Of a stretch of DNA of 64,000 nt, positions 33,170 to 45,137 are shown one piece after another. How positions within the stretch are numbered: the first letter of the stretch is position 1; the number at the start of each line of letters is the position of its first letter. The notes under the pieces are model-generated. The model was not told the DNA's origin. It saw nothing but the letters and a program-made list of their open reading frames with translations, and made no database searches. The translations under genes were made by a program, and so were the position numbers. The DNA is from Pyropia haitanensis. Taxonomy: Eukaryota; Rhodophyta; Bangiophyceae; Bangiales; Bangiaceae. The stretch covers positions 6,859,485 to 6,923,484 of the forward strand of contig SDUX01000002.1 of the NCBI GenBank assembly GCA_008729055.1, in the 5' to 3' direction.

Positions 33170-35506
33170 ATGTCGTGGAAGCTTGGCGGCCTGCTGGGCG
33201 CCGGCGGCGTCACGATGCGTGCGGCGCCGTGTCCCAACCAGGAACTTGCACTGAGCAACCGGGTGTACACCACCCAAAAGGACCTGACGTCGTCGGGCAT
33301 GCGCGCCAACGTCGACGGCCTGTACTTGGCCAACCTGTCGTCGGGGGTGCGCTCGTCGGGCGCCGCGCCCGCTTCGTACGTCTACTCCGTGGCCGCTTTT
33401 GCGGCGGTAGAGCCTGGCTGCCTGGCGTTTAATGCGGTCCAGCGGCGGGAGCTGCAAGTCGCCATTGGCGATGACGTCACGCTGGTGCCGTTTGCGTGGC
33501 CGGGTGGCAAGGTGGTGGACGCCGCGGCGGCCACCTTTGAGATTGACACCCTGAAGTCCGCGGGCGCAGGGGGGATGGCCATTGATGGGGACCAGCTGGT
33601 GGAGCTGCTCGGCCGCCGCCTGCGGGGGCAGGTTGCGTCGCTGGGCCAGACGTTTGTGGTGGACTTTTACGGCACCAACTTGACCGCCAAGGCCGCGTCG
33701 CTGGCGTCCGAGGCGGGCGACCAGGTGCGAGTGGCGGCGCTCGGCACCGCGGCGGAAATGTTTGTGAGCAAGGCGCCGGGGACCAAGCTCAAGCTCTCGG
33801 GCGGCGGCGGGGAGCGGCGGCCCAAGGAGATCTTCCGGGCGGACTTTGACTTTGAAAAGATGGGCATTGGCGGCCTGGACAAGGAGTTCTCCGCCATCTT
33901 CCGCCGCGCTTTTGCGTCGCGCGTCTTTCCGCCGGCGGTGGTGTCCAAGCTGGGCGTCTCGCACGTCAAGGGGATGCTGCTGTACGGGCCGCCGGGGACG
34001 GGAAAGACCCTGATTGCGCGGCAAATTGGCAAGATGCTCAACGGCCGGGAGCCGCAGGTCGTCAATGGCCCCGAGATCCTGAACAAGTTTGTGGGCCAGA
34101 GTGAGGAGAACATCCGCAAGCTGTTTGAGGCGGCCGAGGCCGAGTATGCCGAGGCGGGCGACGCGTCGGAGCTCCACATCATCATCTTTGACGAAATTGA
34201 CGCCATCTGCAAGCAGCGTGGCTCCGCCGGTGCCGGCGCTGCAGGCAGCGTGCATGACACGGTGGTGAACCAGCTGCTCTCCAAGATTGACGGGGTGAAC
34301 TCGCTCAACAACATCCTGGTGATTGGCATGACCAACCGCAAGGATATGATTGACGAGGCGCTTCTTCGCCCCGGCCGCCTAGAGGTGCACGTGGAGATTT
34401 CGCTGCCCGATGAACATGGGCGGGCGCAGATCCTGCGCATCCACACCAGCAAGATGCGGGACAACAAGATGCTCGGCCCCGACGTGAGCGTCGAATCTGT
34501 CGCTGCCCGCTCCAAGAACTACTCGGGTGCCGAGCTGGAGGGCGTCTGCAAGTCCGCAGCCTCCCACGCCATGAACCGGCTGGTGGACTTTCGAAACCTG
34601 CACGCCGCGGTGGACGGCGCAAAGGTGCTGGTGACGGCCGATGACTTTTCGCGGGCCCTGGAGGACGTGCAACCCGCTCTGGGAGCTACCAAGGACGACT
34701 TTGCGCGTTGTTTGTTGGGCGGCTTCCTCGTGCATGGTCCCCGTGCGCACTCTCTGCTGTCGGCGGGCGCGCTGTTTCGAGACGAAGTGGCCCACTCGAC
34801 GGGCAACCCGTTGCTGTCGGTGCTCATTGAAGGCAGCGCCGGCACGGGCAAGACGGCGCTGGCGGCAAAGCTGGCTGTCGAGTCGGGCTTCCCCTTTGTG
34901 CGGCTGGTGAGCCCCGAGCAGTTTGTGGGGTACTCGGAACCTGCCAAGTGCGCGGCACTGGCGCGGGTGTTTGACGACGCCCACAAGTCGCCCTTGTCGG
35001 TGGTGGTGCTGGACAACATTGAGCGCATGATTGAGTACGCGCCCATTGGACCACGCTTCTCCAACGTGCTCCTGCAGACGCTGTTGGTGCTCGTCAAGTC
35101 CATGCCCCCGCCGGGGCGGCGGCTGCTGATCCTTGCCACCACAGGGGACGTTGACGTGATGGAGCAGCTGAGCGTGCGGACGGCGTTCAATGCTACCCTG
35201 TCGACGCTGCCATTGAATGTCAAGGAGGTGGCGGCGGTGGTGGATGGGACCGCCGTGCCATCACCAGTGGTTTTTGACACGGACGCAGCGGGAGACAATG
35301 GCGGGACAGCGACGGAGACGGTGGGTGCGGCCGTTCGCTTTCCGTCATCGGCACAGCGGTCCACCGCGATTGAGCTGCTGGCGGCAGAGGGTATGGGCAT
35401 CAAGAAGCTGCTGATGGTGCTGGAGATGGCGCGACGAGAGAAGGCTGACGGCACGTACTCGGTGGACATGGAACGGCTGGCGTCGGTGTTGCAGAATGTC
35501 GCCTAG
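33170..35506 (+). CDS. NSF: N-ethylmaleimide-sensitive factor (NSF), AAA+ ATPase
   Basis: A 778-residue NSF/Sec18, the hexameric ATPase that, with alpha-SNAP, disassembles SNARE complexes after membrane fusion. N domain about 16-205 (MRAAPCPNQELALSN matches the NSF start). D1 holds Walker A GPPGTGKT (273-280), Walker B IIIFDEID (337-344), the sensor GMTNRKD and Arg finger region LLRPGRLE. D2 holds GSAGTGKT (555-562) and VVVLDNIERMIEYAPIGPRF, the NSF-type D2 with Asn in Walker B. The frame is uninterrupted and intronless, with more balanced codons than its neighbours. ATG 33170 gives a short MSWKLGGLLGAGGV leader; 33113 in the same frame and the internal Met16 are alternatives. TAG at 35504-35506. 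Animal NSF is 744 residues. Confidence 0.97.
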   Translation: MSWKLGGLLGAGGVTMRAAPCPNQELALSNRVYTTQKDLTSSGMRANVDGLYLANLSSGVRSSGAAPASYVYSVAAFAAVEPGCLAFNAVQRRELQVAIGDDVTLVPFAWPGGKVVDAAAATFEIDTLKSAGAGGMAIDGDQLVELLGRRLRGQVASLGQTFVVDFYGTNLTAKAASLASEAGDQVRVAALGTAAEMFVSKAPGTKLKLSGGGGERRPKEIFRADFDFEKMGIGGLDKEFSAIFRRAFASRVFPPAVVSKLGVSHVKGMLLYGPPGTGKTLIARQIGKMLNGREPQVVNGPEILNKFVGQSEENIRKLFEAAEAEYAEAGDASELHIIIFDEIDAICKQRGSAGAGAAGSVHDTVVNQLLSKIDGVNSLNNILVIGMTNRKDMIDEALLRPGRLEVHVEISLPDEHGRAQILRIHTSKMRDNKMLGPDVSVESVAARSKNYSGAELEGVCKSAASHAMNRLVDFRNLHAAVDGAKVLVTADDFSRALEDVQPALGATKDDFARCLLGGFLVHGPRAHSLLSAGALFRDEVAHSTGNPLLSVLIEGSAGTGKTALAAKLAVESGFPFVRLVSPEQFVGYSEPAKCAALARVFDDAHKSPLSVVVLDNIERMIEYAPIGPRFSNVLLQTLLVLVKSMPPPGRRLLILATTGDVDVMEQLSVRTAFNATLSTLPLNVKEVAAVVDGTAVPSPVVFDTDAAGDNGGTATETVGAAVRFPSSAQRSTAIELLAAEGMGIKKLLMVLEMARREKADGTYSVDMERLASVLQNVA

Positions 35507-36634
35507 GGTGGGAGGGGGTGGAGGACGTCGATGGTTGCAGCAAACGATGGCATGGCCCACCGCTTGACTCTGTTTTATATCCGCTGCTTTTTTTTTGGGC
35601 GAGGATGGAGGCGAAAGGGAGTGGTGGGGAGGGAGGCCGCTTGAACATAGGCATGGCAACGTTTCGACTCAGGGGTGGTGAGAGTCACGGCCGCCGCTCC
35701 ACACGCAGCAATACTGCGTTTTCGCGGTACGCGCAACAGAGGTGGCCTGTGTCCCGGAGGTCTGACTCGTCCGAGGGCAAGAATACAAACGGTACTCTGA
35801 TCCACATGTTTATTAGACCTGCTGGCGCGTCAACAACACACCAAGATAACCACCATTGTCCGGCCGCGACAACAAGCAAAGCAACGCCGGGTGATTCGCA
35901 TATACAAACAGCAGGAGCAGGATCAGACATACACCGCCACCGCACTCCAAAGGCACGGCCAGCTACCAAGGCAGGAGTGACTATCAGCGACCACCAGCAA
36001 CCCGCAGCGGGTTTCCCCGCTGCTCACTAGCCCTTGGCAGCAGAAACCGACAAACGGGAAGGCGAGCCCCCACCAGAAAAGTAGGGCGCGCAGAACAAAA
36101 GCCAAAGACGGCTCTCCGTTTGGGAAGCGCAATATGCAGCAGCCGTATGTACAAAAGCAATTGCTGGTACAGCAGCAATAGACGTCTCCTCGGCAAATCG
36201 CCTGGTGCCGCCTCGGCGCGATAGCACGCACGGTAGAAATCCAAGCAGAGGGGTGACACACATCACCCCCTCAACCAGCAGCAGACGCTGTTGGCCGGTC
36301 ACAAGCTCCCCCGCGTGGTGCTCACAAGACCACCCACCGCCCCACCACACCACAGTGGGGACAAACCAGGAGGGGAGCAGCACCACCAGGCAAGCGAGGA
36401 GACCCTACTCAATCGCGCAGCGGCCAAGTCGCGGCGCGTACAGACCTACAGCAACCTCGGACAAGCCGCAAAAAACCGCGCGGCAGCCTTGACCTCACAA
36501 CCGCTCCCGCCACGCACGCCACAAACGGACTGAGGGAGCAAGACGCCACGACCTCGTCGGGAGGCGGGAAGCATCAGCCTCCGCAGTCCGCTGCGGTGTC
36601 TCCCCAAATGCCACCAAGAAAATGGACGGGGGGG
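35507..36634. other. Convergent intergenic region, no gene seen
   Basis: Between the NSF and acidic-protein 3' ends. GC is lower than the genes; a T9 tract lies near 35590 and a reverse AATAAA (TTTATT) near 35808. Short frames only. The AATAAA is on the minus strand but 800 bp beyond the acidic gene, so its use is doubtful. Confidence 0.45.
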
Positions 36635-37774
36635 TCAGAACAAAGGTGAGCCCACGGTTGTCGCCTCGGCCTCATTCGACCAAGCCGTCAGCGCGTCCAG
36701 CGCCTCTGTCCAGTCATCGAGCTTAATCGACCGCGTCGCCGCTGATGGCGACGTTGCCCTTGCTGCCAGCAACTTATCGCGGGTGGCAATCAAGCTTGAC
36801 AGCTGTGACTGCATATCCGCTTGGCGGGCCGTCGCCTCTGACGCGATCACTTCCAAGATCCGCGTGCACCCGTCAATGGACGCCAAGTCCGCCAGCATAC
36901 GCGACGGTGGCTTTGGGTGCACCCGTTTACGGCCCCGCCGCCGCCGACCGTCGATGGTCTCGCCGCCGACGCGCTCTAGCTTCCGGTACACACAGCCCAG
37001 GCGGCGCTCATGTGTCATCTCCACGTCGTCCAAAGGCAGGAACTCGTCGGGAAACATAGAGGAAAAGGGGTCCTCTGAAGCGGCACCCACGTCGTCTGCA
37101 GGCGGACCGCCTCCAACGTCGCCAGCATCGTCAGCACCATCGGGTTGGCCGCTGCCGCCTCCACCACTGCAGTAGCCACTGCCAATACCGCCGATGTCGC
37201 TCCAGGTGGCACCATCTATGCGCGCTGAGTAGGATGCGGCGCCAAAGGAAGGTGGAGGAGTCGGCAGGCGGTCGGGGAGAGCCCCATCCAAAAGCGTCAA
37301 TGAGGACCCATTGTCTAACTTGGCGCCTTCGTCGATCGATACGGGTGACATGGGCTCCAGCTTGGCCGGCGCGTCAGGCTCCACAGGGAGCGGGCCTGGC
37401 GGTGGCCACGCCGCCGACGTTGACGCCTCGAACGTGCCTGCGTCTGTTGGGCCAGTCATCTCCTCATCACCATCGTCATCGTAGTAGTAGTCGGGCAGGG
37501 GCGGTTCGAGGACGGCGTCATCATCAACGGCGGCACCATCGCGGCCGGCAACATCCTCACCGCGCTTCTCCGTGAACGTGACGAGCGCCGGGATGTCCCG
37601 CAGGTGATCCGCGTCCGAGGTGTCCCACCAGGTGACCGCCGCGTTGCGCTCAGGTGCCTCTGGTCCCGCTGCGGCCGCAGTGGCGGCGGCGGCGAGCGCT
37701 CGAGAGCTCCTCAGCGGCTCAAAGCGCAGCGATAAGACGCTACCTCGATCATTGCAAGACGCCACAAAACACAT
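36635..37774 (-). CDS. Acidic, probably nuclear protein of unknown function
   Basis: A 379-residue frame from ATG 37774 to TGA 36635-36637. Composition is ordinary for this genome and not homopolymeric, which supports a real gene; I do not recognise a family. From the N-terminus: MCFVASCNDRG, a short Ala patch, a long acidic/Pro-rich middle (PDYYYDDDGDEEM, DPFSSMFPDEFLPLDD), then a basic cluster GRRRRGRKRVHPKPPS that looks like a bipartite nuclear signal, and a predicted coiled coil (EVIASEATARQADMQSQL...). Acidic region plus basic patch plus coiled coil suggests a transcriptional regulator, but that is a guess. A pyrimidine-rich leader lies upstream, and a longer in-frame start at 37879 would use TTG. 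It converges on NSF. Confidence 0.6.
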   Translation of the reverse strand: MCFVASCNDRGSVLSLRFEPLRSSRALAAAATAAAAGPEAPERNAAVTWWDTSDADHLRDIPALVTFTEKRGEDVAGRDGAAVDDDAVLEPPLPDYYYDDDGDEEMTGPTDAGTFEASTSAAWPPPGPLPVEPDAPAKLEPMSPVSIDEGAKLDNGSSLTLLDGALPDRLPTPPPSFGAASYSARIDGATWSDIGGIGSGYCSGGGGSGQPDGADDAGDVGGGPPADDVGAASEDPFSSMFPDEFLPLDDVEMTHERRLGCVYRKLERVGGETIDGRRRRGRKRVHPKPPSRMLADLASIDGCTRILEVIASEATARQADMQSQLSSLIATRDKLLAARATSPSAATRSIKLDDWTEALDALTAWSNEAEATTVGSPLF

Positions 37775-40700
37775 GGCCAGGTAGGGACAGAGGGGGACAA
37801 GGAAGGTGGGCAGGGGGAAGGCGCGGGCACGCGCACGTGAGGGGGGAAAGACACGGTGGGCCGGGGACGAGCGCGACAAGATGCACGCGCAGCAGTGCGG
37901 GCGTTATGCACGCACGCGCGCCGTGGACGGACGGCCACACCGGGAAACGGGCGGCGGCTCAACGACGCCGACCCGACGTGTGCTTTTGGGCGTCTCGCCC
38001 CCACTCGTTGCACCCGAGTCCAGAGAGGGGACCTCCGCTGGCCACGCAGCCGAACCAATCACGTGGCAGACTTGGCGGGCCCCTTGCACTGCGAGATTGG
38101 GTCTGCTGTGAGGGGCCCACCACGTGATGTGCAGAGAAGCCACTGCGCGGTGTGGTGTGGCAGCCAGCCAGAGGCACTCTCAAGCGAGGCGCGTGTCTGG
38201 CGCGTGTGTGACGGTCACAGTGCAATGGGAGGCTGGCGGACGAAAACTCGACAGGAGAGTGCGGATCGCGCCCGATGCACATGCGTTGGGCATCAGACCG
38301 CATGGTGGGCCACGGTCGAGGCGGTCTCTTGTCTCGACAGCACCTCTGCTTGCGGCGCGTGGCGGCGGCGCGGACGTGATTGCAGACTCGGGAGGGGGGG
38401 TCAGTCGAATGGCCGCCCTTGCCGACTGTGAGCGACACAAGTCAACCGCCACCGCCGCACACAACGAACCAGGTCCGGGCAGGCCCAAGATATTAATGCC
38501 AGACATCAAGTTGTCGGCGAATCCGGGCACGCCGCGCCCGCACACGGAGCATCGTGTCAGGTCCTAGGGCTGCCACGACTGCCCCGCGCACGCTCGAGCA
38601 GCCGCCAGCGACAGACCGCAGCTTCGCGCGGTTTGAGTGGGCGTCGCCAGCCCGCATCAGCCAACGAAACGCGCTTGGGGAGCCGATCCGCCACCCCCAC
38701 CACCGCCCGTTGGTGGGGCGAGGGGTGTCCCTATCGGGCCGTCGCACGAATTAGGTAGCGCTTCAGTCGGGGTCGAGGGCTGTCGCCTGCCTGACACCAC
38801 GGACCACTGGTTGGTCACGGACACGGGTGCCCCTCTGGCGTCTTGGGTCTTCGACGAGGGGCTCTGTGCCGACGACGTTGATCGCTGTTCATACTGTACG
38901 CTGTCGTGCGGCGGTCCGCGGCCGCACGCCTGAACTTTTCCGAACCCGTTTTTGATATGGAGCTGCCGCCTCCCGCAGGCTCCCCTCCTTCGCGGAATAT
39001 TACCCAGCAGGGATGTTTCGGAGGGCAGCCATCCCGTCGCATCGCGGCGACAGCGGTGGCACGCGACCAAGGCGCCGCCACGAGCGCGGATTTTTTTTTC
39101 TTTATGCCTCCACCGAGCTAGGGCGGGCCCCTCCGTCCGTCCCTGCCCCCCGGCCCCCTTTCTTGTGGCGCATGTGCGTGTCATGCATGATGCAGACGGT
39201 GTCCGCCATCCGGACATCCGAAACCACCTTCCGCCCCACCAGCGCACAGGCTGCGCGACGTGTCGGGCGTGGCGGGTGATAGCCCACATTGCGTTGACTG
39301 CGTCCGCATCATACATGCCCCCTGTTCGCCTCCACACCCCCGTGTCGAGCACTTCTGACGCAAGGAACGACGCGGCCCAGCCCCAGCACTTGCAACAGTA
39401 CATGTGTATCTATGATAACCATGAAGGTGGCTTGGCCTCCCTCCCCCCCACCGCAGAAGGGATCGTGGCCACCCTCTACCCTGACCTGCTCTCCCCAACC
39501 GACGCCGCGGCGTTCTTGGGTTGTGCCAGACTACCGCCCTCCATTATATTGTTGGCAGTGCTGCTCATTTTGGTGCGTTGTGGTGGAAGCGCTCCCCCAG
39601 CGCCACGGCCCGTCTCTGTTGTAGCGTGCTGCCCGTACGAGGCTGGTGCCCCGTGGAGCGGCGGGTGGAACAGCTGCTTTTTTCCTCGTGGAATCCACAG
39701 ATGGCTTTGTCCCGGGGCAGGCCCTCCCCGTGGCTGGTTCCTTTCCCCCCCCAATCGACTTGTCCGAAAGAGCCACATGCACGCCCCTGCAGCGCCGCCA
39801 AGGGGGGGCGGGCCCACGGCACCACCTGATGAGAGTAAGCGACGAGAGGGTGGCGGCGAACGTGGAGAGACGTAGGCATGGGCGGTCGTCACCGCGCTGC
39901 GGAGGGGGGCGTCTCCTGCAGAGCTGCCGCCGCAGACGCCGCCCAGGTCAATGAGAAGAGTCAGCGGGATAGCCCCGTCGCTATCGTGAGGGGCACGTCT
40001 GCCCGTGAGCGTGTGTGGACGTCCGTGGTCCATGGACAGCGAGCGAGGCGGGCGAGACTCTTTCGCCTGCCGCGGCGGCGGGGACGATGACCATACGTGG
40101 CAGTGGGATTGGGGGCGTGCGTCCCGGCTTGAGCACGCACTCTGCCTCGTCCACCAAGCACCGCCTGTCGGAGAACGCGTCCCGTTCCGCGTTCTTTGCT
40201 GCCGCGCGCGACGCACACTTGGGACTCAGCCGCGATGCGGTTGCCGCTAGAGGTGGCGCGCCGAGGGGGGAGTGGTGTGGTGCCACCGGCGGGAGCGTGG
40301 GAAGCCGCAACACGGGCCGCGCGGGATGCCGCTTCAACTCTGCTGAGGCTGCCGCTGCCTCCCACCACCGTCGCAGCGCTCGCCGTCTCTGCCTGCAGCC
40401 GGGTGTCTGGGGACCACGGTGGCGGATGAGTCGATCGCGTTCGTCCCCCTTCACCCTCCTCATCACGTCTCCTCCCTGCTCCCCGGGGGGTGGTCCCACG
40501 CCTCCCCCGGGGGGGCCCTCTACTCCGATTCCCTCCACCTCCAGTGGCCAGCGCGTGTCTGCCACCGCTGCGGTTCATGGCACGCCGCCCGGTTCTCTCT
40601 CCCCTCCGCCATCGCCGCGCTTTCTTCATCCACCGTCTGCGACGCCGTGCGACGTCAGTTTCAGTGAGCTTCCGGACGCAGGGAGGGGCCAGATGGTACA

Positions 40701-43244
40701 AGCACCCGCGTCCCGCGGCCCCTCCCAGCCGCCCGCCACGGCTTTGCCTTCTAGACGGGCTCCGCAGTCAGTTTCCGTCCTCCCTTCGATCGACCGCTGC
40801 TTTGCAGCGGAGGATGGGCGGCAAGCCCCTTGAGAAAGGGGATGCTCGCGCCGCCGCTCTGGCCACACTCCGTGGAGGTGTGGATGCCCGCCACGCTGCG
40901 GACTTGAAAGAGTGGTGGTGGCCCCCGCTGCGAGAGCTGGGGTTGGAAGCAAAGAGAAGGCTGCGGGGAGGGTGCAACGGGGAGGGGTCCCGCAGCGGAC
41001 GAAGCCGAGCAGAGAACGCCAACACACGCCAGTGTGCCAGTTTGGTGGATCCGCCACCCACACGCGCCCCCCCGCTGGGAAGAGCTCCCACCGTCCCTGC
41101 CCAATCTCCCTCTTCGGCGCGGGGAGCCCGTTGCCGCGGCCGCACACCCGTCGGTGAGAGAACAGAGTGGTGTGGATGCTATCAAACCCTTGCTCTCGAC
41201 CGTCTCTCACTCACGCTAGCTTACACAGCCTGCCAACCTGCACTCGCACCTCGATGCAGCACACAAGCTGCGGTGCCACGGCGCGGCAGCGTCATGGCAC
41301 TCTCCAGTAGCGGCACACTATTCACGCTGACCGGTCGCGGTATCAGCGCCATACACCCCAGTTTACTATGGGAACCGATGCAGTCCATTGCCACTGTCCC
41401 ACCCGTTACTTTATTTCCCAACGCCATCGTCTCTCACTACCCCGTCCGTCCCTCAGCAGCGGTAAGAACCAACCCGGCGGGGGCCCCCACCCGAGAGCAC
41501 ACCGTTACCAGCGGCTGCACGGACTGCCGTGCGACCCCGTCTGTTTTTTCCCCCCAACCCTGTGCCTCAGTCTGAATCAGCCCCTCCCGCTTCTCTCTGC
41601 CCCGCCTCTTCTTCTTCCTGCCTTTCACTCGCTCTCCTGCGCCACCTGCGCAAATGAATCCGACTGCAATGACAGAGGCACACCCCGCCGCCGCGCCGTG
41701 CGTCGACGGTGACCGTCGCGGGCAGCTGGTGCCGGGGCACGGCCGTCGGGGGCTCTATCCCCCGCCCCTACCTGCCGGCGAGACCTCCGTCCAGAGCGGG
41801 AATGGCCGGGAGACCGCAGCCACTCTCCGCGTTGAAGGGAGAAAGTCGTGGCGGATTGGACACGCGGTTTGCTGGCACCGCCCCGCACCCCGCTATTCTC
41901 GCGCCCCTCGCATGTCTACGGGATACGAGGTCCTTGCAGTGAATGATGTGCCCTCGTGCATCAGATAGAGAGGACACGCTGTGCCTGTGACTGTTCGACC
42001 TGCGTGGAGCCGGCCACCACTACAGCACAGATGATCGAGTCTCGTGTCAGGCAGTTTTCGAAAATTGGACCTTGAAGAAAAAAGAGTATTTTCATACTCG
42101 ACGATGAGCGACCGTATTCTTTATTCTTCGCTGGCGGGGTCGTCGCAGACGCCTGTTGTGTCTGTGGCGCGCGGCGCGGGTCGGACTTCGGCGCTGACGT
42201 GCCTCTATCCCCGCCCCAGCAAGATCGTGGGGCGGGGGGGGGAGCGAGTCTGCTCTCATGTGGTGATGGCTGGACCGCCGTAGGCGCAGAAACGCTGGGG
42301 ACTGCCGACTGTCAGTTGGATGAGATCACCGTCCACAATTTTCTTTTTTGTTCTCCTTTCTCCGTGCCGCCCCGCTTTCGCCACCACCCTCCTACGCTGT
42401 CAAGCGCGTTTCGGCAATCGCGGTGAGCGCACCAGCTGACCTTGGCCCGTAGAATGAAAATACGGTGCAAGGCTGAGAGCACGTCCGTCCAATCAGCGGG
42501 GGCGGCGAGCCCGTGTGCGCCACGCCCACCACCGGCCAGCTCACCATCGGCCGTGTGCCACGACGCGTCCCGCGGCGGCAGCCACGGGCAGGCCCGCGCA
42601 GCACCGTGCTGTGACAAAACCCATTTGTAGTTCGAGGAGGGGGGTGAGCTGTACCCACCTCCCTTCCCCCCCGTGCCAGTGGGGAACACCCGCTACAACC
42701 CTCCCCCCCCCTGGTGCGCCTCCGCTCACGAGAGGGGAGCCCTCGCTGCGCTGTCGCTGTCCAGCCGCCCGTCGCGGCGCCAGCGAAGGTCGGGCCACCA
42801 CCCGCACCGCCACCGTCCCGGGGCCCTGCGGCGGCTCACGCTCCTGCGGTCCGAGTGGTGGCGCGAGCGCCGGGGCAGACACCCCCCTCGCCGCCGGCGA
42901 CGTGCCACGGGGCGTGTCGCAGCCCTGCCAAGGGGCGTGTGGGCGGCAACGGCGGCTGGGGGTGCTGCCGCGGTCGACGTGCACGCGCCTGCCACTGCTG
43001 GGGTGCCGCTGCGTGGCGCCGACGGTGCGGAGCATTTTTTTTTCTTCACCCTCTGCTCTGTTTGCTTCCAATCACCCGTAGGTGCGCCCGCGTTGTTCCC
43101 CCCCGCCCCCCCTCCGTCCGTCTTCCACACGGGCCCCGCCTCTCTTCCCCTCCACCCCGTCTTTACGCCAACCCCCCCCCCCCCCCGACTGCATCCTTCC
43201 CCCTACCCCCCGTCACCCACCCTTCCCCTTCATTCCGTGACGCC
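37775..43244. other. 5.5-kb region without a recognisable gene
   Basis: The largest gene-free block with moderate GC. Many frames of 100-360 codons occur on both strands, none with a family match or motif I trust. The most protein-like are a plus frame near 38950-39875 with a CATC dyad and a hydrophobic stretch IILLAVLLILV, a minus frame near 38660-39400, and a plus frame from 40813 (MGGKPLEKGDARAAALATLR). T tracts (8-9 T) occur at about 39090 and 43036. No terminal repeats were detected by eye. The last 160 bp before 43245 are a pyrimidine-rich leader. Confidence 0.45.
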
Positions 43245-44996
43245 ATGGTGGCGGAGGTGACCGAATACGGCACTGTCCGGACGCCCATACCCTTCACCCC
43301 CGCCGTCTCCTTTTTCCACAACTACCCCCGCTTTGGGAGGGGCAACACCTTTGCTACCAACCGTGACTACTACGTGAGCATTGGGTTGGTGGCGGTGCCG
43401 TGGCTGGCGGTCGCGGCGTTTACGCTGCTGGTGGGCATTGTGGTCGTGGTCGTGTCGGCGGCAAGGAGGCGACGGGAGGAGGACGTGGCACCCGACGGCG
43501 GAGGGGTGGGGGATGTCGAGGCGGCCAAGGTTTCTGCGTCTGCCGGCGACGGCGGCGGTGCCTACTCGTACACCGTCGGGGCGAGGGGGAGAGGCGGGGT
43601 GGAGGGCGGGGACAGCAGCAGCCGCTCGACCAGCAGCGTGAGCACCGATGGCCCGTACAGCGACGGCCTCGGCCGCAAGTCCACTGCCGCCGCCACGACG
43701 GTGCGAGTGGTGGACATCCTCTTCTCTGCCCTCACCGTGCTCACGCTCTTTACATTTGCGGGCGTTGGCCTTGTCGCGGTCGACGCCTTCCGCTCGTCTG
43801 TGCTGACGATTCTGCTCGCGGGAGGCACGCTCGTTGGCCAGCTGCGGCTCGCGCTGGTGCCGGTGCTCGAGTTTGTGACCAATCTGGAGGAGGTGCTGAG
43901 GGGCATCCCGGCGATTGGCGCCATCATCAGTGCCGGCCTGCAGGGCGCCACTGCGCTGCTGGGCACCTCCCGCTCCAGCCTCTCCACCGCCGGAGACGTT
44001 ATTGACGCCATCCAGTCGGCGGCGGACATTGTGTTTATCGGCCTCCTTGTCATCCTGCTCGTCCTCCTCTCGGCACCGACCTTGACGTTTGCCATTGGCA
44101 GTTGTGGTTTTTGCGGTGGCGGCCGCAACCGGGGCACCCTGTCCGCCTCTGACGCCCGCTCCCGCCGCCGCCGCGGCCGCACGGCGGTGATGCTCGGCAC
44201 GTTCCTCATCCCCATGCCCCTGGCGTGGGCGCTCGTCGGGGTGGCCACCTCTGCGGGTGCCCTCGTCGGGGACATGTGCGTCACCGCCGACGGGTGGCAC
44301 CGGGTGATCCTCTCCCAGGCAACGGGCAATGACGCGCTGGCTTCGGGTGTCGACGCGGGCGCCAACCGGCTCCTCCAGACGCAGCTCCAGTGTCCGTCCA
44401 CGTTGGCGGAACCCGGCATGCTGGGTGACCTGCGGGGCCTGGTGTCCCTGCTGCCGTCGGTGGTGACCCAGCTGCTCGGCTCGCTTGGGGGCGCCGTCGC
44501 GGCTGACGTGTCGGACGCGGTCGACTTTGTGTCGGAGCAGCTCAACACGCTCGACCGGTGTGGCAACGTGGCACCCTTTGCGTCGCGGCTGGTCGGGTAC
44601 GGGTGTGGTGACCGGGTGGAGAGCACCGCCGGGTCGCTGCAGCTGCTGTGGGCGGCGATGCTGGGCCTTGCGCTCGCGCTGACCATCACGTTTGGCCTCG
44701 CCGCCGCGGGGCTGGACGTCACCACCGCCGTCACGGCGGTGGCGTTTGGGGCGGTGGTGGACCCGCCCAAGGCGGGGCGGGGCGGTCACCCCGGCGGCCG
44801 CGTGTCGGTCGACACGTCTGACGACGGGAGCATCCCCGACGCGGCCCGCGGCGGGGTGCCCGTGCCGGGCGGCGCCGTCGACCGCGACCCGGCGGCGACT
44901 GCCAACGGCTCGTACGTGCGGTTTGAGGAGGTGGAGCAGATGCCCGCGTCGGCGCGGCAAGCCTTTTTCGCGGCCCCCGCGTCGGCGCCGTCGTCA

Positions 44997-45034
<38 letters not shown>

Positions 45035-45137
45035 CCCAGCAGACGCGGGCGGCGCGCAGCTGTACCCCGTGGTGGCGCCTGGCGTACTGCCGCCTCCGCC
45101 ACCGCCGCCCCCTCCACCACCTGCGTTTGTGCACTGA
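43245..45137 (+). CDS. Five-helix membrane protein, tweety/prominin-like
   Basis: A 630-residue intronless frame (ATG 43245 in context GCCATGG to TGA 45135-45137). Five strong hydrophobic segments: about 46-72 (SIGLVAVPWLAVAAFTLLVG), 153-180 (VVDILFSALTVLTLFTFAG), 262-285 (IVFIGLLVILLVLLSAPTL), 315-345 (VMLGTFLIPMPLAWALVGV) and 465-490 (LLWAAMLGLALALTITFGL). Two long loops sit between helices 2-3 and 4-5. This 5-helix, two-large-loop layout, the NTFATNRDYYVSIGL start, and GDMCVTADGWHRVILSQATG before helix 5 recall tweety (TTYH) and prominin proteins of eukaryotic plasma membranes. Overall similarity is weak, so this is a topology-based suggestion. The C-terminal tail is Pro-rich (two poly-Pro runs) and probably cytosolic. 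Confidence 0.65.

Noticed and set aside
32978..34255. 425-codon minus-strand open frame
   Set aside because: Antisense shadow of NSF, whose motifs are complete on the plus strand.
43230..44960. 576-codon minus-strand open frame
   Set aside because: Antisense shadow of the five-helix membrane protein; His/Arg-rich with no family.
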